A DNA stretch of 21,835 nt, taken from JAAYEA01 sp012689325 (GTDB lineage Bacteria; Chloroflexota; Anaerolineae; JAAYEA01). A program made the position numbers and the translations under genes. The DNA is taken from positions 1 through 21,835 of the forward strand of contig DAITVZ010000074.1 of assembly GCA_036841525.1 (NCBI GenBank), given 5' to 3'. This document shows, one piece after another, positions 14,940 through 21,579 of this stretch. The first letter of the stretch is position 1, and each line of letters opens with the position of its first letter. The notes beneath the pieces are model-generated. The model was not told where the DNA came from. It ran no database searches and saw only the letters and a program-made list of their open reading frames with translations.

Positions 14940-16001
14940 TTAGCTCAGGACGATCTCGCGGCCCGTGGCGGCGGAGCGATAGATGGCGTCCAGCAGCCGG
15001 GAGATGACCAGCCCTTGCGTGGCGGGGGAGGATGGCTCGCGCCCTTCACGGATGGCGGCCAGGAACTCGCGCACCGCGCCCTCGTGCCCGCTGATGGTCG
15101 GGGGGAGCGCGGGCCGGAACTCGACGGGCTGGCCGTCCAGGTCGCCGTAGAGGCGGAGGGTGTCCTCCCGGGCATAGTTGTGCACCGTCAACTCGGCGCC
15201 GCGCTGGTCGCCGCGCAGGTGCACGAAATAGTCGTCGCTGGCGCTGCTGTTGCTGGCCCACGAGATTTCGAGCGAGATGCTGGCGCCGTTCTTGAGCCGG
15301 AGAAACGCCGCGGCCAGGTCCTCCACGTCATAGTCCTGGACGCGGAAAGGCATTGCGGCGCCCTTGCCGAGGCTGGCCAGGGCGTTGTGCGTCACGCCGG
15401 TGACCGTCGCCACCTCGGGATAGCCCAGGAACCACATGGTCAGGTCCAGGATGTGCACGCCCAGGTCGATGAGCGGCCCGCCGCCGGACATGGCCTTGCG
15501 CGTGAACCAGCCGCCTGGCTTGGGGATGCCGCGCCGCCGCATCCAGCCCGCCCGCACGTGATAGACGCGCCCCAACTCGCCGCCCTCCATCATCCGCTTG
15601 ATGTATTGGGCGTCGCCCCGGTAGCGATAGTTGAAGGTGATCATCAGCTTGCGGCCGGTGGCCTGGCTGGCGGCGACCATGGCCTCCGCGTCGGAGAGGG
15701 TGGCGGCCAGGGGCTTTTCGCAGAGCACATGCTTGCCCGCCTTCATCGCGGCGATGCTCACCGGGGCGTGCAAGTTATTGGGCAGGGCCACGCTGACCGC
15801 GTCGATACCGGCGGAGGCCAGCATCTCGTGATAGTCGGTGAAGCGCTGGGGCACCTGGTATTGGTCGGCCACCGCCTTCAGCCGCTCCGCATCCATATCG
15901 CACAGGGCGACCAGCTCGGCCTCCGGGCAGGCCCGGTAGCCTGCCAGGTGGGCCTTGCCAACGCCCGCGCCGATGACGCCAACGCGCAAACGCTCGGACA
16001 T
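14940..16001 (-). CDS. Gfo/Idh/MocA family NAD(P)-dependent oxidoreductase
   Basis: This 353-residue cytoplasmic oxidoreductase has an N-terminal Rossmann fold (GVIGAGVGKAH at residues 8-18), the family EKP motif at 95-97 (CEKPLAA) with the catalytic-type Lys96, and the C-terminal alpha/beta domain containing GGGPLIDLGVHILDL, with Asp179 and His183 in the usual active-site positions. Members oxidise or reduce sugars, inositols and related polyols with NAD(P). The substrate here cannot be told; sugar or inositol metabolism is the usual guess. Start ATG 16001 has AGGAGT at proper distance. No terminator is visible after it, so read-through into the pheST leader is possible. Confidence 0.93.
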   Translation of the reverse strand: MSERLRVGVIGAGVGKAHLAGYRACPEAELVALCDMDAERLKAVADQYQVPQRFTDYHEMLASAGIDAVSVALPNNLHAPVSIAAMKAGKHVLCEKPLAATLSDAEAMVAASQATGRKLMITFNYRYRGDAQYIKRMMEGGELGRVYHVRAGWMRRRGIPKPGGWFTRKAMSGGGPLIDLGVHILDLTMWFLGYPEVATVTGVTHNALASLGKGAAMPFRVQDYDVEDLAAAFLRLKNGASISLEISWASNSSASDDYFVHLRGDQRGAELTVHNYAREDTLRLYGDLDGQPVEFRPALPPTISGHEGAVREFLAAIREGREPSSPATQGLVISRLLDAIYRSAATGREIVLS

Positions 16002-16030
16002 GGTTCACTCCTCCGCTGACAAGATGGGCC

Positions 16031-16060
16031 ACTATAGCACAGCAGCCGCCCCCGAGTCAA
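16031..16060 (-). promoter_or_regulatory. Promoter of the Gfo/Idh/MocA gene
   Basis: On the minus strand, TTGACT (16060-16055), an 18-bp spacer and TATAGT (16036-16031) form a good sigma70-like site. The expected start is near 16024, about 22 nt upstream of ATG 16001. Confidence 0.7.
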
Positions 16061-16072
16061 CTTGATGCGGCT

Positions 16073-16100
16073 TTGCCCAACAGGCGGAACGGGCGATAAT
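16073..16100 (+). promoter_or_regulatory. Possible promoter of the beta-CASP operon
   Basis: TTGCCC at 16073-16078, a 16-bp spacer and GATAAT at 16095-16100 precede the ATG at 16132 by about 30 bp. The same -35 hexamer TTGCCC occurs in the tRNA-Arg promoter in this window. Confidence 0.5.
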
Positions 16101-16131
16101 GAGCGTGATACCATGTTCGCAAGGAGCGGCG

Positions 16132-17541
16132 ATGAAGATCACTTTTATGGGCGCAGCGCGCACCACCACTGGCTCGATGCACCTGCTCGAGGTCAATGGG
16201 TGCCGAATCCTGTTGGAATGTGGGCTTTTTCAGGGGCACCGGCAGGAGGCGTTCGAGCGCAACCGCAACCTGCCCTTCGACGCCAAAACCATCGATTGCT
16301 GCGTGCTCTCCCACGCGCACATCGACCACAGCGGCAACATCCCCAACCTGGTGCGCTCAGGGTTCCCGGGCAACATCTATACCACCCACGCCACGCGCGA
16401 CCTCTGCAGCGCCATGTTGCGCGATAGCGGCTATATCCAGGAAAAAGACGTAGAGTACCTGAACAAGCACCGGGCCCGGCGTGGCGAGCCGCCGGTGGAG
16501 CCGATCTACACGCAGGCCGATGCCGTGAATAGCCTGGGCCACTTTGTCAGCGTGAGCTATGGACGGCGCCTGCCCATCGGCCCCGGCGTGCAGCTCACCT
16601 TCCAGGATGCCGGCCATATCCTGGGCTCCGCGGTGTGCGCGCTGGACATCGAGGAGGGGGGCAAAAAGTACCGTTTGGGCTTTACCGGCGACCTGGGGCG
16701 GAGCAATGTGCCGCTCCTGAACGACCCGGCGCCCCTGGGCGACGTGGATTACCTGATCACCGAAAGCACCTATGGCGCGCGGACCCACGAGACCCCCGAG
16801 GAGGCCAAGCAAAAGCTGCGTCAGGTCATCAACCAGACCTTCGACCGCGGCGGCAAGGTGATCATCCCCAGCTTTGCCGTGGGCCGCACCCAGGAGCTCG
16901 TCTATGCGCTGCACCAGCTCACCGCGGCGCGCAAGATTCCGCGCTTGCCCATCTATGTGGATAGCCCGCTGGCGGTGGATGTGACCGAGATCTTTCGGCT
17001 GCATCCCGAATGCTATGATGACGAGGTGCGCGCCTATCTGGAAGAGACGGACGCTCGCGATCCCTTTGGCTTTGCCAGCCTCACCTACATCCGCGAGGTG
17101 GAGCGCTCCAAGGAGCTAAACTTTGTCAAAGAGCCTGTCGTGATCATCAGCGCCTCGGGGATGTGCGAGTACGGGCGCATTCTCCATCACCTGAAGAACA
17201 ACGTCGAGGATGCGCGCAACACGATCCTGATCGTCGGCTTCCAGGCGGAGGACACCTTGGGCCGCCGCCTGGTGGATGGCGATAAGCAGGTCAAGATCTT
17301 TGGCGAAGAGTATGACCGGCGCGCCAAGGTGGAGATCATCAACGGCTATAGCGCCCACGCCGACCGCAACGAGCTGCTGGCCTATATCGGGCAACTGGAC
17401 AAGAACCGGCTGCGGCGCGCGTTCGTGGTGCATGGCGAGGGCGAGCAATCCGAGGGGCTGCAACATGGCCTGGCCGAGCTGGGGATCGCCCAGGTCGAGA
17501 TTCCGGCGCCCATGCAGGCGGTGGAGATCGGCGCAGGGTAA
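16132..17541 (+). CDS. Beta-CASP family metallo-beta-lactamase-fold RNase (CPSF-like)
   Basis: This 469-residue protein is a metal-dependent nuclease of the MBL/beta-CASP superfamily, close to the bacterial and archaeal CPSF73-like exonucleases. The zinc-binding signature is HAHIDHSG at residues 61-68, followed by DAGHILGSA, FTGDLG and ESTYG. The beta-CASP cap region contains SFAVGRTQEL, VDSPLA and SASGMCEYGRI. Motif C is GYSAHAD at 405-411, with HGEG at 434. No KH domain is present, unlike the archaeal aCPSF1 type. Start ATG 16132 is preferred over 16099 because AAGGAG (16121-16126) precedes it. It leads a four-gene operon with a macro-domain protein and a PHP protein. Known: family cleaves or trims RNA. 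Inferred: cytoplasmic RNA processing here. Confidence 0.93.
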   Translation: MKITFMGAARTTTGSMHLLEVNGCRILLECGLFQGHRQEAFERNRNLPFDAKTIDCCVLSHAHIDHSGNIPNLVRSGFPGNIYTTHATRDLCSAMLRDSGYIQEKDVEYLNKHRARRGEPPVEPIYTQADAVNSLGHFVSVSYGRRLPIGPGVQLTFQDAGHILGSAVCALDIEEGGKKYRLGFTGDLGRSNVPLLNDPAPLGDVDYLITESTYGARTHETPEEAKQKLRQVINQTFDRGGKVIIPSFAVGRTQELVYALHQLTAARKIPRLPIYVDSPLAVDVTEIFRLHPECYDDEVRAYLEETDARDPFGFASLTYIREVERSKELNFVKEPVVIISASGMCEYGRILHHLKNNVEDARNTILIVGFQAEDTLGRRLVDGDKQVKIFGEEYDRRAKVEIINGYSAHADRNELLAYIGQLDKNRLRRAFVVHGEGEQSEGLQHGLAELGIAQVEIPAPMQAVEIGAG

Positions 17542-17554
17542 GAGGAGGCGTGCT

Positions 17555-18094
17555 GTGGAGATGCGGATCGGCGGGAGCCGGATCGAGCTGGTGCTGGGAG
17601 ATATCACGCAACAGGACACGGACGCCATCGTCAACGCCGCGAACTTGAGCCTGCTGGGCGGCGGCGGTGTGGATGGGGCGATCCACCGCGCCGGCGGGCC
17701 GCAAATCCTGGCCGAGTGCCGGCGCATCGGCGGCTGCGCCGCGGGCGACGCCCGGATCACGACGGGCGGCCTGCTCAAGGCGCGCCATGTGATCCATGCG
17801 GTGGGGCCGATCTATCGGGATGGGCGCTCCGGCGAGCCGGAGCTGCTGGCCAGCGCCTACCAGCGCAGCCTGGAGCTGGCCTCCCGTTTCAAGCTGCGCA
17901 GTGTCGCCTTTCCCGCCATCAGCACCGGCGCCTATGGCTATCCCGTGCGCGAGGCCGCCGAGATCGCTTTGCGCACCATCGCCGCCTACCTGCGGGAGCA
18001 TCCAGAGATCGAGTTGGTGCGCGTCGTGCTCTTTGGCCCGCGGGCCTACGAGATCCATGCCGACGCCTTGCGCAAGTTGCAGGGGGCGGCGTAA
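17555..18094 (+). CDS. Macro-domain protein (ADP-ribose/O-acetyl-ADP-ribose binding or hydrolase)
   Basis: This 179-residue single-domain macro protein has the signature loops: NAAN at 27-30, the Gly-rich substrate loop GGGGVDGAIHRAGG at 35-48, and ISTGAYGYP at 122-130. The set matches the YmdB/MacroD-type O-acetyl-ADP-ribose deacetylases and mono-ADP-ribosyl hydrolases, in which the Asn and Asp of these loops act. The start is set at GTG 17555 because AGAGGAGG (17541-17548) is optimally spaced; ATG 17561 is two codons further. It starts 13 bp after the beta-CASP stop and is followed by the PHP gene after 41 bp. Physiological substrate unknown: it may be ADP-ribosylated protein or nucleic acid, or a sirtuin product. 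Confidence 0.92.
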   Translation: MEMRIGGSRIELVLGDITQQDTDAIVNAANLSLLGGGGVDGAIHRAGGPQILAECRRIGGCAAGDARITTGGLLKARHVIHAVGPIYRDGRSGEPELLASAYQRSLELASRFKLRSVAFPAISTGAYGYPVREAAEIALRTIAAYLREHPEIELVRVVLFGPRAYEIHADALRKLQGAA

Positions 18095-18135
18095 CCCTGG
18101 CGCTGATGGCGCCATCGTCGGGCAAAGGGTGGGGC

Positions 18136-19182
18136 ATGATCCACGAATATGTCGGCAACGTTCACCTGCATACGACCCATTCCGACGGGACGGCCACGCC
18201 CGAGGAGGTCGCGCGCATCGCCGGGGAGGCCGGGCTGGACTTTGTGATCCCCACCGACCACGATATCTATGTGCCGGGCCTGGAGGGCTGGCGCGGCGAT
18301 ACGCTGCTGCTCATCGGCGAGGAGCTGGTGGCGGGGACGCGCCAGGAGCCGGGGAACCACTTTCTCGCCTTTGGCGTGGGCGAGGAGCTGGCCCCTTTTG
18401 CCGGTGACCCGCAGGGGCTGATCGACGCGGTGAACCAGCGCGAAGGGGTGGGTTTTGTCGCCCACCCCTTCGAGCGGGCGGCGCCCAAGTTCGGGGAGCG
18501 CGCCCTGCCCTGGCTGGATTGGCAGGTGCAGGGCTACACCGGCATCAGCATCTGGAACTATATGTCCGAGTTCAAATCCTATCTGCCCAGCTTGCCCGCC
18601 GCTCTCTGGGCCGTGCTTTTCCCCCAGTCTGTGATCCGCGGCCCGCTGCCGGAGACGCTGGCCAAGTGGGATGAGCTGCTGCAGACGCGGCGGTTGCCGG
18701 CGATCGGCGCCTCCGACGCCCACGCCACCTGGTATAGGTTGGGCCCGCTCAAGCTGCAGGTCTTTCCCTATGCCTACCTCTTTCGTGCCGTCAACCTGCA
18801 CCTGCTGACGCCCGCGCCCCTTCGCCGCGACTGGCGGGCGGACCAGGGGGTCATCTATGCGGCCATGCGGGAAGGACGGAGCTTTGTGGCCTATGACCTG
18901 ATCGGCCCGGCCAGGGGTTTTCGCTTCACTGCCAGCGCCGGGGAGGTGGAGGCGGGGCTGGGCGAGGAGTTGGCCATCGGCGAGGGGGCCCTGTTGGAGG
19001 CGCGCTCGCCGCTGCCGGCCGAGCTGCGCCTGATCCATGGCGGGCGGGTGGTGGCGCGCGCCCGAGGCCAGAGCCTGCGCTTCCTGGCGCGGGAGCCGGG
19101 CGCCTATCGCGTGGAGGCGTATCGCCGCCACTGGCTGCGGTGGCGCGGCTGGGTCTTTACCAACCCCATCTATTTGCGCTAA
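18136..19182 (+). CDS. PHP-domain phosphoesterase
   Basis: This 348-residue PHP (polymerase and histidinol phosphatase) protein has the metal-ligand set in order: HLHTTHSDGT (His10, His12, Asp17), TDHD (40-43), GEEL (61-64), His75 in GNHF, HP at 110-111 and GASDAHA at 191-197. The last 80 or so residues form an extra beta-rich C-terminal domain. Relatives hydrolyse phosphoesters; one PHP family member (TrpH/RnaAM) is a 5'-3' RNA exonuclease, so an RNA substrate is possible but unproven. Start ATG 18136 begins the conserved domain; ATG 18106 is a possible longer start, and both have poor ribosome sites, suggesting translational coupling to the upstream macro gene. Confidence 0.88.
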   Translation: MIHEYVGNVHLHTTHSDGTATPEEVARIAGEAGLDFVIPTDHDIYVPGLEGWRGDTLLLIGEELVAGTRQEPGNHFLAFGVGEELAPFAGDPQGLIDAVNQREGVGFVAHPFERAAPKFGERALPWLDWQVQGYTGISIWNYMSEFKSYLPSLPAALWAVLFPQSVIRGPLPETLAKWDELLQTRRLPAIGASDAHATWYRLGPLKLQVFPYAYLFRAVNLHLLTPAPLRRDWRADQGVIYAAMREGRSFVAYDLIGPARGFRFTASAGEVEAGLGEELAIGEGALLEARSPLPAELRLIHGGRVVARARGQSLRFLAREPGAYRVEAYRRHWLRWRGWVFTNPIYLR

Positions 19183-19191
19183 GGAAAGCCG

Positions 19192-19554
19192 ATGATCAAG
19201 AACCTGACGACGGGGACCGTGGTGGCTGGCCGGGTGGAGCGGTGCGATACCTTTTGGAGGCGCTTGCGCGGCCTGATGTTCCGCCGGCCGCTGGCTGAGG
19301 ACCAAGCCCTGCTCTTTGTGCTCGAGCGGGAGAGCATCGCGGCTACGTCCATCCACATGTTCTTTGTGTTTTTCGATATCGGGGTGATCTGGCTGGATGC
19401 GCAGCAGCGGGTGGTGGATACCACGCTGGCGCGCCCTTTCCGGCCGTATTACGCGGCCCAAGCGCCGGCATGCTATTTCATCGAGGGCCATCCGCGGGCG
19501 CTAGAGCTCGTGCGGGTCGGCGACCAGCTCGAGCTGGAGGCGTCGCCGGGCTAG
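19192..19554 (+). CDS. DUF192 domain-containing protein
   Basis: This 120-residue protein spans a single DUF192 domain. It has the family's RLRGLMFRRPL near the N-terminus, the SIHMFFVFFDIGVIWLD core and the YFIEGHPRALELVRVGD end. No signal peptide is visible, so it should be cytoplasmic, although many family members are exported. Function is unknown; the fold is a small beta-barrel with a possible binding pocket. It starts 9 bp after the PHP stop with a GGAAA ribosome site, as the last gene of the operon. Its stop TAG shares bases with the stop of the convergent HEAT-repeat gene (palindrome CTAG at 19551-19554). Confidence 0.9.
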   Translation: MIKNLTTGTVVAGRVERCDTFWRRLRGLMFRRPLAEDQALLFVLERESIAATSIHMFFVFFDIGVIWLDAQQRVVDTTLARPFRPYYAAQAPACYFIEGHPRALELVRVGDQLELEASPG

Positions 19555-19988
19555 GCGGCGCGGCGCTGGATGCTCCGGCGCGCCCGTTGCGCGGCGAGGA
19601 GGTCCGCTTCGGTAAAGATGGCTTCCTGGCCCGCTGCCGTCTCGATGATGCTGTCCAGGGTGCGCAGGGCGCGCGGGGTGCCCCTGGCGCCCAGCAGGTG
19701 CAGCACGCGCTGCCGGACCTGGGGCGAGGCGTCGAATAGGAACCCCAGGAGCGCGGGCTCGGTCTCGCCCAAGGTGGGACGCTGCTCCAGAACGTCCAAC
19801 ACATCCAGGAGCATCGCCTCCGAGTCGGCGGAGAGGGCCTTGAGGGCGAGTTGGGTCAGGACTGGCTCGCTGGCCATGCGGCCCAAGGCTCGCTTGGCGT
19901 TCTGGCGCTCCCGCTCGGTGGCGGAGCCGTCCAGCAGGGTGTTGCCCAGTGCCTTGAGCAATTGGGTTCTCTGGCTCGACTCGCTCAT
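19551..19988 (-). CDS. Small HEAT-repeat-like protein
   Basis: This 145-residue, all-helical, Leu/Ala-rich protein looks like about three HEAT repeats (ALKALSADSEAMLLDVLDVL; PALLGFLFDASPQVRQRVLH; TPRALRTLDSIIETA). Such scaffolds bind proteins, but no partner is indicated. A run of GGAAGGAAGGAAG ribosome-site-like bases precedes ATG 19988, supporting the start. It is a single-gene unit with its own promoter, convergent with and touching the DUF192 gene. Function unknown. Confidence 0.8.
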   Translation of the reverse strand: MSESSQRTQLLKALGNTLLDGSATERERQNAKRALGRMASEPVLTQLALKALSADSEAMLLDVLDVLEQRPTLGETEPALLGFLFDASPQVRQRVLHLLGARGTPRALRTLDSIIETAAGQEAIFTEADLLAAQRARRSIQRRAA

Positions 19989-20064
19989 GGGCTTCCTTCC
20001 TTCCGGCGATGACTTGGGTCATACGCGCGCTGGCGGCGGATCGCTATACTCGTTTCGTTGGCGA

Positions 20065-20092
20065 ATTATAACACGATGGGGGGCTGGCGCAA
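20065..20092 (-). promoter_or_regulatory. Promoter of the HEAT-repeat gene
   Basis: On the minus strand, TTGCGC (20092-20087), a 16-bp spacer and a perfect TATAAT (20070-20065). The expected start is near 20058, about 70 nt before ATG 19988. Confidence 0.65.
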
Positions 20093-20100
20093 ACCCCTGA

Positions 20101-20129
20101 TTGGTTCGCCCGCCCTTTTGCGCTATAAT
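20101..20129 (+). promoter_or_regulatory. Promoter of the glutaredoxin/FTR-rubredoxin operon
   Basis: TTGGTT at 20101-20106, a 17-bp spacer and a perfect TATAAT at 20124-20129 give a start near 20136, 34 nt before ATG 20170. It diverges from the HEAT-gene promoter, whose -35 ends 9 bp away. Confidence 0.7.
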
Positions 20130-20169
20130 GGGGAGAGCGATAAAACAGAGCCAAGCATCGGAGGAAGGC

Positions 20170-20451
20170 ATGAATACGACCCACGTACCGGGCACGCGCA
20201 GCAATCGCCAGGTTTTCCTTTTCGCGCTGAGCACCTGCGGCTGGTGCCGCCGGACCCGCGAGTTTCTGGAAGCCAATGGCGTGGAGTATACCTACATCTA
20301 TGTGGACCTGCTCAAGGGCGACGAGCGCAAAGAGGCCCTGGACGAGATGCGCAAGTGGACGCCGCGCCAGGCCTTCCCAACGATCATCGTCGGCGAGGAG
20401 GTGCTGGTGGGGCTGGATGAGGACAAGCTGCGCGGGGCTTTGGGGCTATGA
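20170..20451 (+). CDS. Glutaredoxin/NrdH-like thiol oxidoreductase
   Basis: This 93-residue thioredoxin-fold protein has a CGWC active site (Cys23, Cys26) early in the first beta-alpha unit, the cis-Pro motif AFPTII (Pro70) and GLDEDKL near the end, as in NrdH and other glutaredoxin-like proteins. The active site differs from the usual CPYC or CVQC. Start ATG 20170 follows GGAGGAAGGC. It would exchange disulfides in the cytoplasm. It overlaps the FTR-rubredoxin gene (ATGA), so the two are translationally coupled, and the FTR-like enzyme is the likely electron donor. No ribonucleotide reductase is seen in the window, so the final acceptor is unknown. Confidence 0.9.
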   Translation: MNTTHVPGTRSNRQVFLFALSTCGWCRRTREFLEANGVEYTYIYVDLLKGDERKEALDEMRKWTPRQAFPTIIVGEEVLVGLDEDKLRGALGL

Positions 20452-20975
20452 GCGAGAGTCTGCCGACGCCCGAGCAGATCGACGCGCTGTACAAGCGGCT
20501 GGATGAGGAGGCGGAGGCGGGGGGCTATCACCTGAACCCGGACCGGGAGATGACCCGTCGCCTGGTGGAGGGGTTGCTGGCCAATCAGGCGCGCTATGGC
20601 TATCAGGCTTGCCCTTGCCGCCTGGCTGATGGCGACAAAGAGGCCGATCTGGATATCATCTGCCCCTGCGACTATCGAGACCCGGACCTGGACGAGCATG
20701 GCGCGTGCTATTGCTCGCTCTATGTCTCGGAGGCCATCGTCAAAGGGGAGCGCAAGGTGCGGCCTGTGCCGGAGCGTCGCCCCGACGATCCGGCGCAAAG
20801 GCGGCAGGCGCTCAAGCCCGTCCAGGCCGAGCCTGGCGCGGGCGTGCCCGTGTGGCGTTGCCGGGTCTGCGGTTATCTCTGCGCGCGCGATAACCCGCCG
20901 GGGGTCTGCCCCATCTGCAAGGCCAAACGCGAGCGTTTTGAGCAGATGCGCCTGACCGTGGTGCTGAGCGCGTGA
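20448..20975 (+). CDS. Ferredoxin-thioredoxin reductase catalytic-domain protein fused to a rubredoxin domain
   Basis: The N-terminal domain of this 175-residue protein (about 1-100) carries the six FTR Cys as CPC at 55-57, CPC at 72-74 and CYC at 87-89, for a [4Fe-4S] cluster plus redox-active disulfide. The spacings are X14 and X12 rather than X16 and X8 of the plant enzyme, and the usual CHC is CYC. The C-terminal domain (about 135-170) is rubredoxin-like, with Cys138/141 (WRCRVCGY) and Cys154/157 (GVCPIC) for one iron. No FTR variable subunit gene is nearby. Known: FTR catalytic chains pass electrons from ferredoxin to disulfides, and related ferredoxin:disulfide reductases exist in methanogens. 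Inferred: rubredoxin relays electrons internally or is the intake, with the upstream glutaredoxin as substrate. ATG 20448 overlaps the upstream stop by 4 bp. Confidence 0.9.
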   Translation: MSESLPTPEQIDALYKRLDEEAEAGGYHLNPDREMTRRLVEGLLANQARYGYQACPCRLADGDKEADLDIICPCDYRDPDLDEHGACYCSLYVSEAIVKGERKVRPVPERRPDDPAQRRQALKPVQAEPGAGVPVWRCRVCGYLCARDNPPGVCPICKAKRERFEQMRLTVVLSA

Positions 20976-20993
20976 TCCCCGGGGCTTGCGGGT

Positions 20994-21022
20994 TTGCCCG
21001 CGGGGCGGGTGTGTGCTATACT
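20994..21022 (+). promoter_or_regulatory. Promoter of tRNA-Arg
   Basis: TTGCCC at 20994-20999, a 17-bp spacer and TATACT at 21017-21022 precede the tRNA by 10 bp, so transcription would start almost at the mature 5' end. A small hairpin GCGGG/CCCGC (20988-21001) overlaps the -35 and could act as a weak stop for the upstream gene, though it lacks a T-tract. Confidence 0.7.
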
Positions 21023-21032
21023 TGCGTCACGT

Positions 21033-21105
21033 GCCCCTGTAGCTCAGCGGACAGAGCAGAGGTTTCCTAAACCTTGTGTCGCAGGTTCAATTCCTGCCAG
21101 GGGTA
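21033..21105 (+). tRNA. tRNA-Arg (anticodon CCT)
   Basis: The sequence folds as a 73-nt cloverleaf: acceptor GCCCCTG/CAGGGGT, D-arm GCTC/GAGC, anticodon arm GAGGT/ACCTT with loop TTCCTAA (anticodon CCT at 21066-21068, reading AGG), five-base variable loop, T-arm GCAGG/CCTGC with TTCAATT, and discriminator A. The CCA end is not encoded. It has its own promoter and terminator. Its 3' end borders integrase and element remnants, so it may be an integration site. Confidence 0.95.
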
Positions 21106-21136
21106 CTGACCATAATATGTAGCGATTCTCGCAAAG

Positions 21137-21170
21137 CTCCCTACTACCCATAGTGGTAGAGGGAGTTTTT
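21137..21170 (+). terminator. Intrinsic terminator of the tRNA-Arg transcript
   Basis: CTCCCT-A-CTACC pairs with GGTAG-AGGGAG (one bulged A) around a short CATAGT loop, followed by TTTTT. It lies 31 bp after the mature tRNA end. Confidence 0.88.
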
Positions 21171-21193
21171 GTCATGTTGCAGCGCAAAAATGA

Positions 21194-21319
21194 ACAGACG
21201 TGGACACCGACACGGGCGCGGTCAGGGTTCGTCAGGGCAAGGGCGGCAAGAGCCGGATCACCTTCATCGGGGCCAAGTGCTGGCGCGAGCTGCTGCGGTA
21301 TCTCCGGCACCGCGGCTAG
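21194..21319 (+). pseudogene. Fragment of a tyrosine recombinase (phage-type integrase)
   Basis: An open stretch of 41 codons up to TAG at 21317, with an in-frame TGA just before it at 21191-21193, encodes the beta-hairpin part of an integrase catalytic domain. DVDTDTGAVRVRQGKGGKSR and ITFIGAKCWRELLRYLRHR are typical of the region between the first catalytic Arg and the HxxR box. The upstream Arg box and the downstream His-x-x-Arg and Tyr boxes are absent, so it is inactive. It sits directly behind tRNA-Arg, a typical integrase target, and is probably the decayed end of an integrated element. Confidence 0.75.
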
Positions 21320-21351
21320 CCCCCTCGGATCGGATGGGTCAACCGCGGTGG

Positions 21352-21549
21352 TCAGCGAGCGTCCACCCATTCCATCACCGTCCAGAGCAGGTGATCGTAG
21401 TCGCCGCTCATGGCCTCCTGCAGGAAGGCGTCGATCTCCGTTTTCTCGATCCCGCCCCTCCGGAGGGCCTTGCTGACCCGTCCGAGGATGGCGAAGGCGT
21501 TGCCGTCCTCGCCCACCAACTTGACCTTGATCTGCGGAAACTTGGGCAT
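21352..21549 (-). CDS. Small conserved mobile-element-type protein
   Basis: This 65-residue acidic protein has motifs VKLVGEDGNAFAILGRVSKA and SGDYDHLLWTVMEWV. I recall a very similar small protein family from phages and integrated elements, but no function is established. A strong AGGAGG lies 8 nt before ATG 21549, so the gene looks translated. It is part of a minus-strand series of small genes entering from beyond the window end. Confidence 0.75.
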   Translation of the reverse strand: MPKFPQIKVKLVGEDGNAFAILGRVSKALRRGGIEKTEIDAFLQEAMSGDYDHLLWTVMEWVDAR

Positions 21550-21579
21550 CGCGATCCCTCCTTTCCTCGTGGGAGCTGA

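Noticed and set aside
17716..18135. Upstream extension of the PHP gene overlapping the macro-domain gene
   Set aside because: It is a shifted frame of the macro gene; conserved PHP sequence begins at 18136.
21044..21370. 108-codon minus-strand open frame ending in LAGIEPATQGLGN
   Set aside because: Its C-terminal part is the translated complement of tRNA-Arg, a well-known false protein pattern; it also runs through the terminator.
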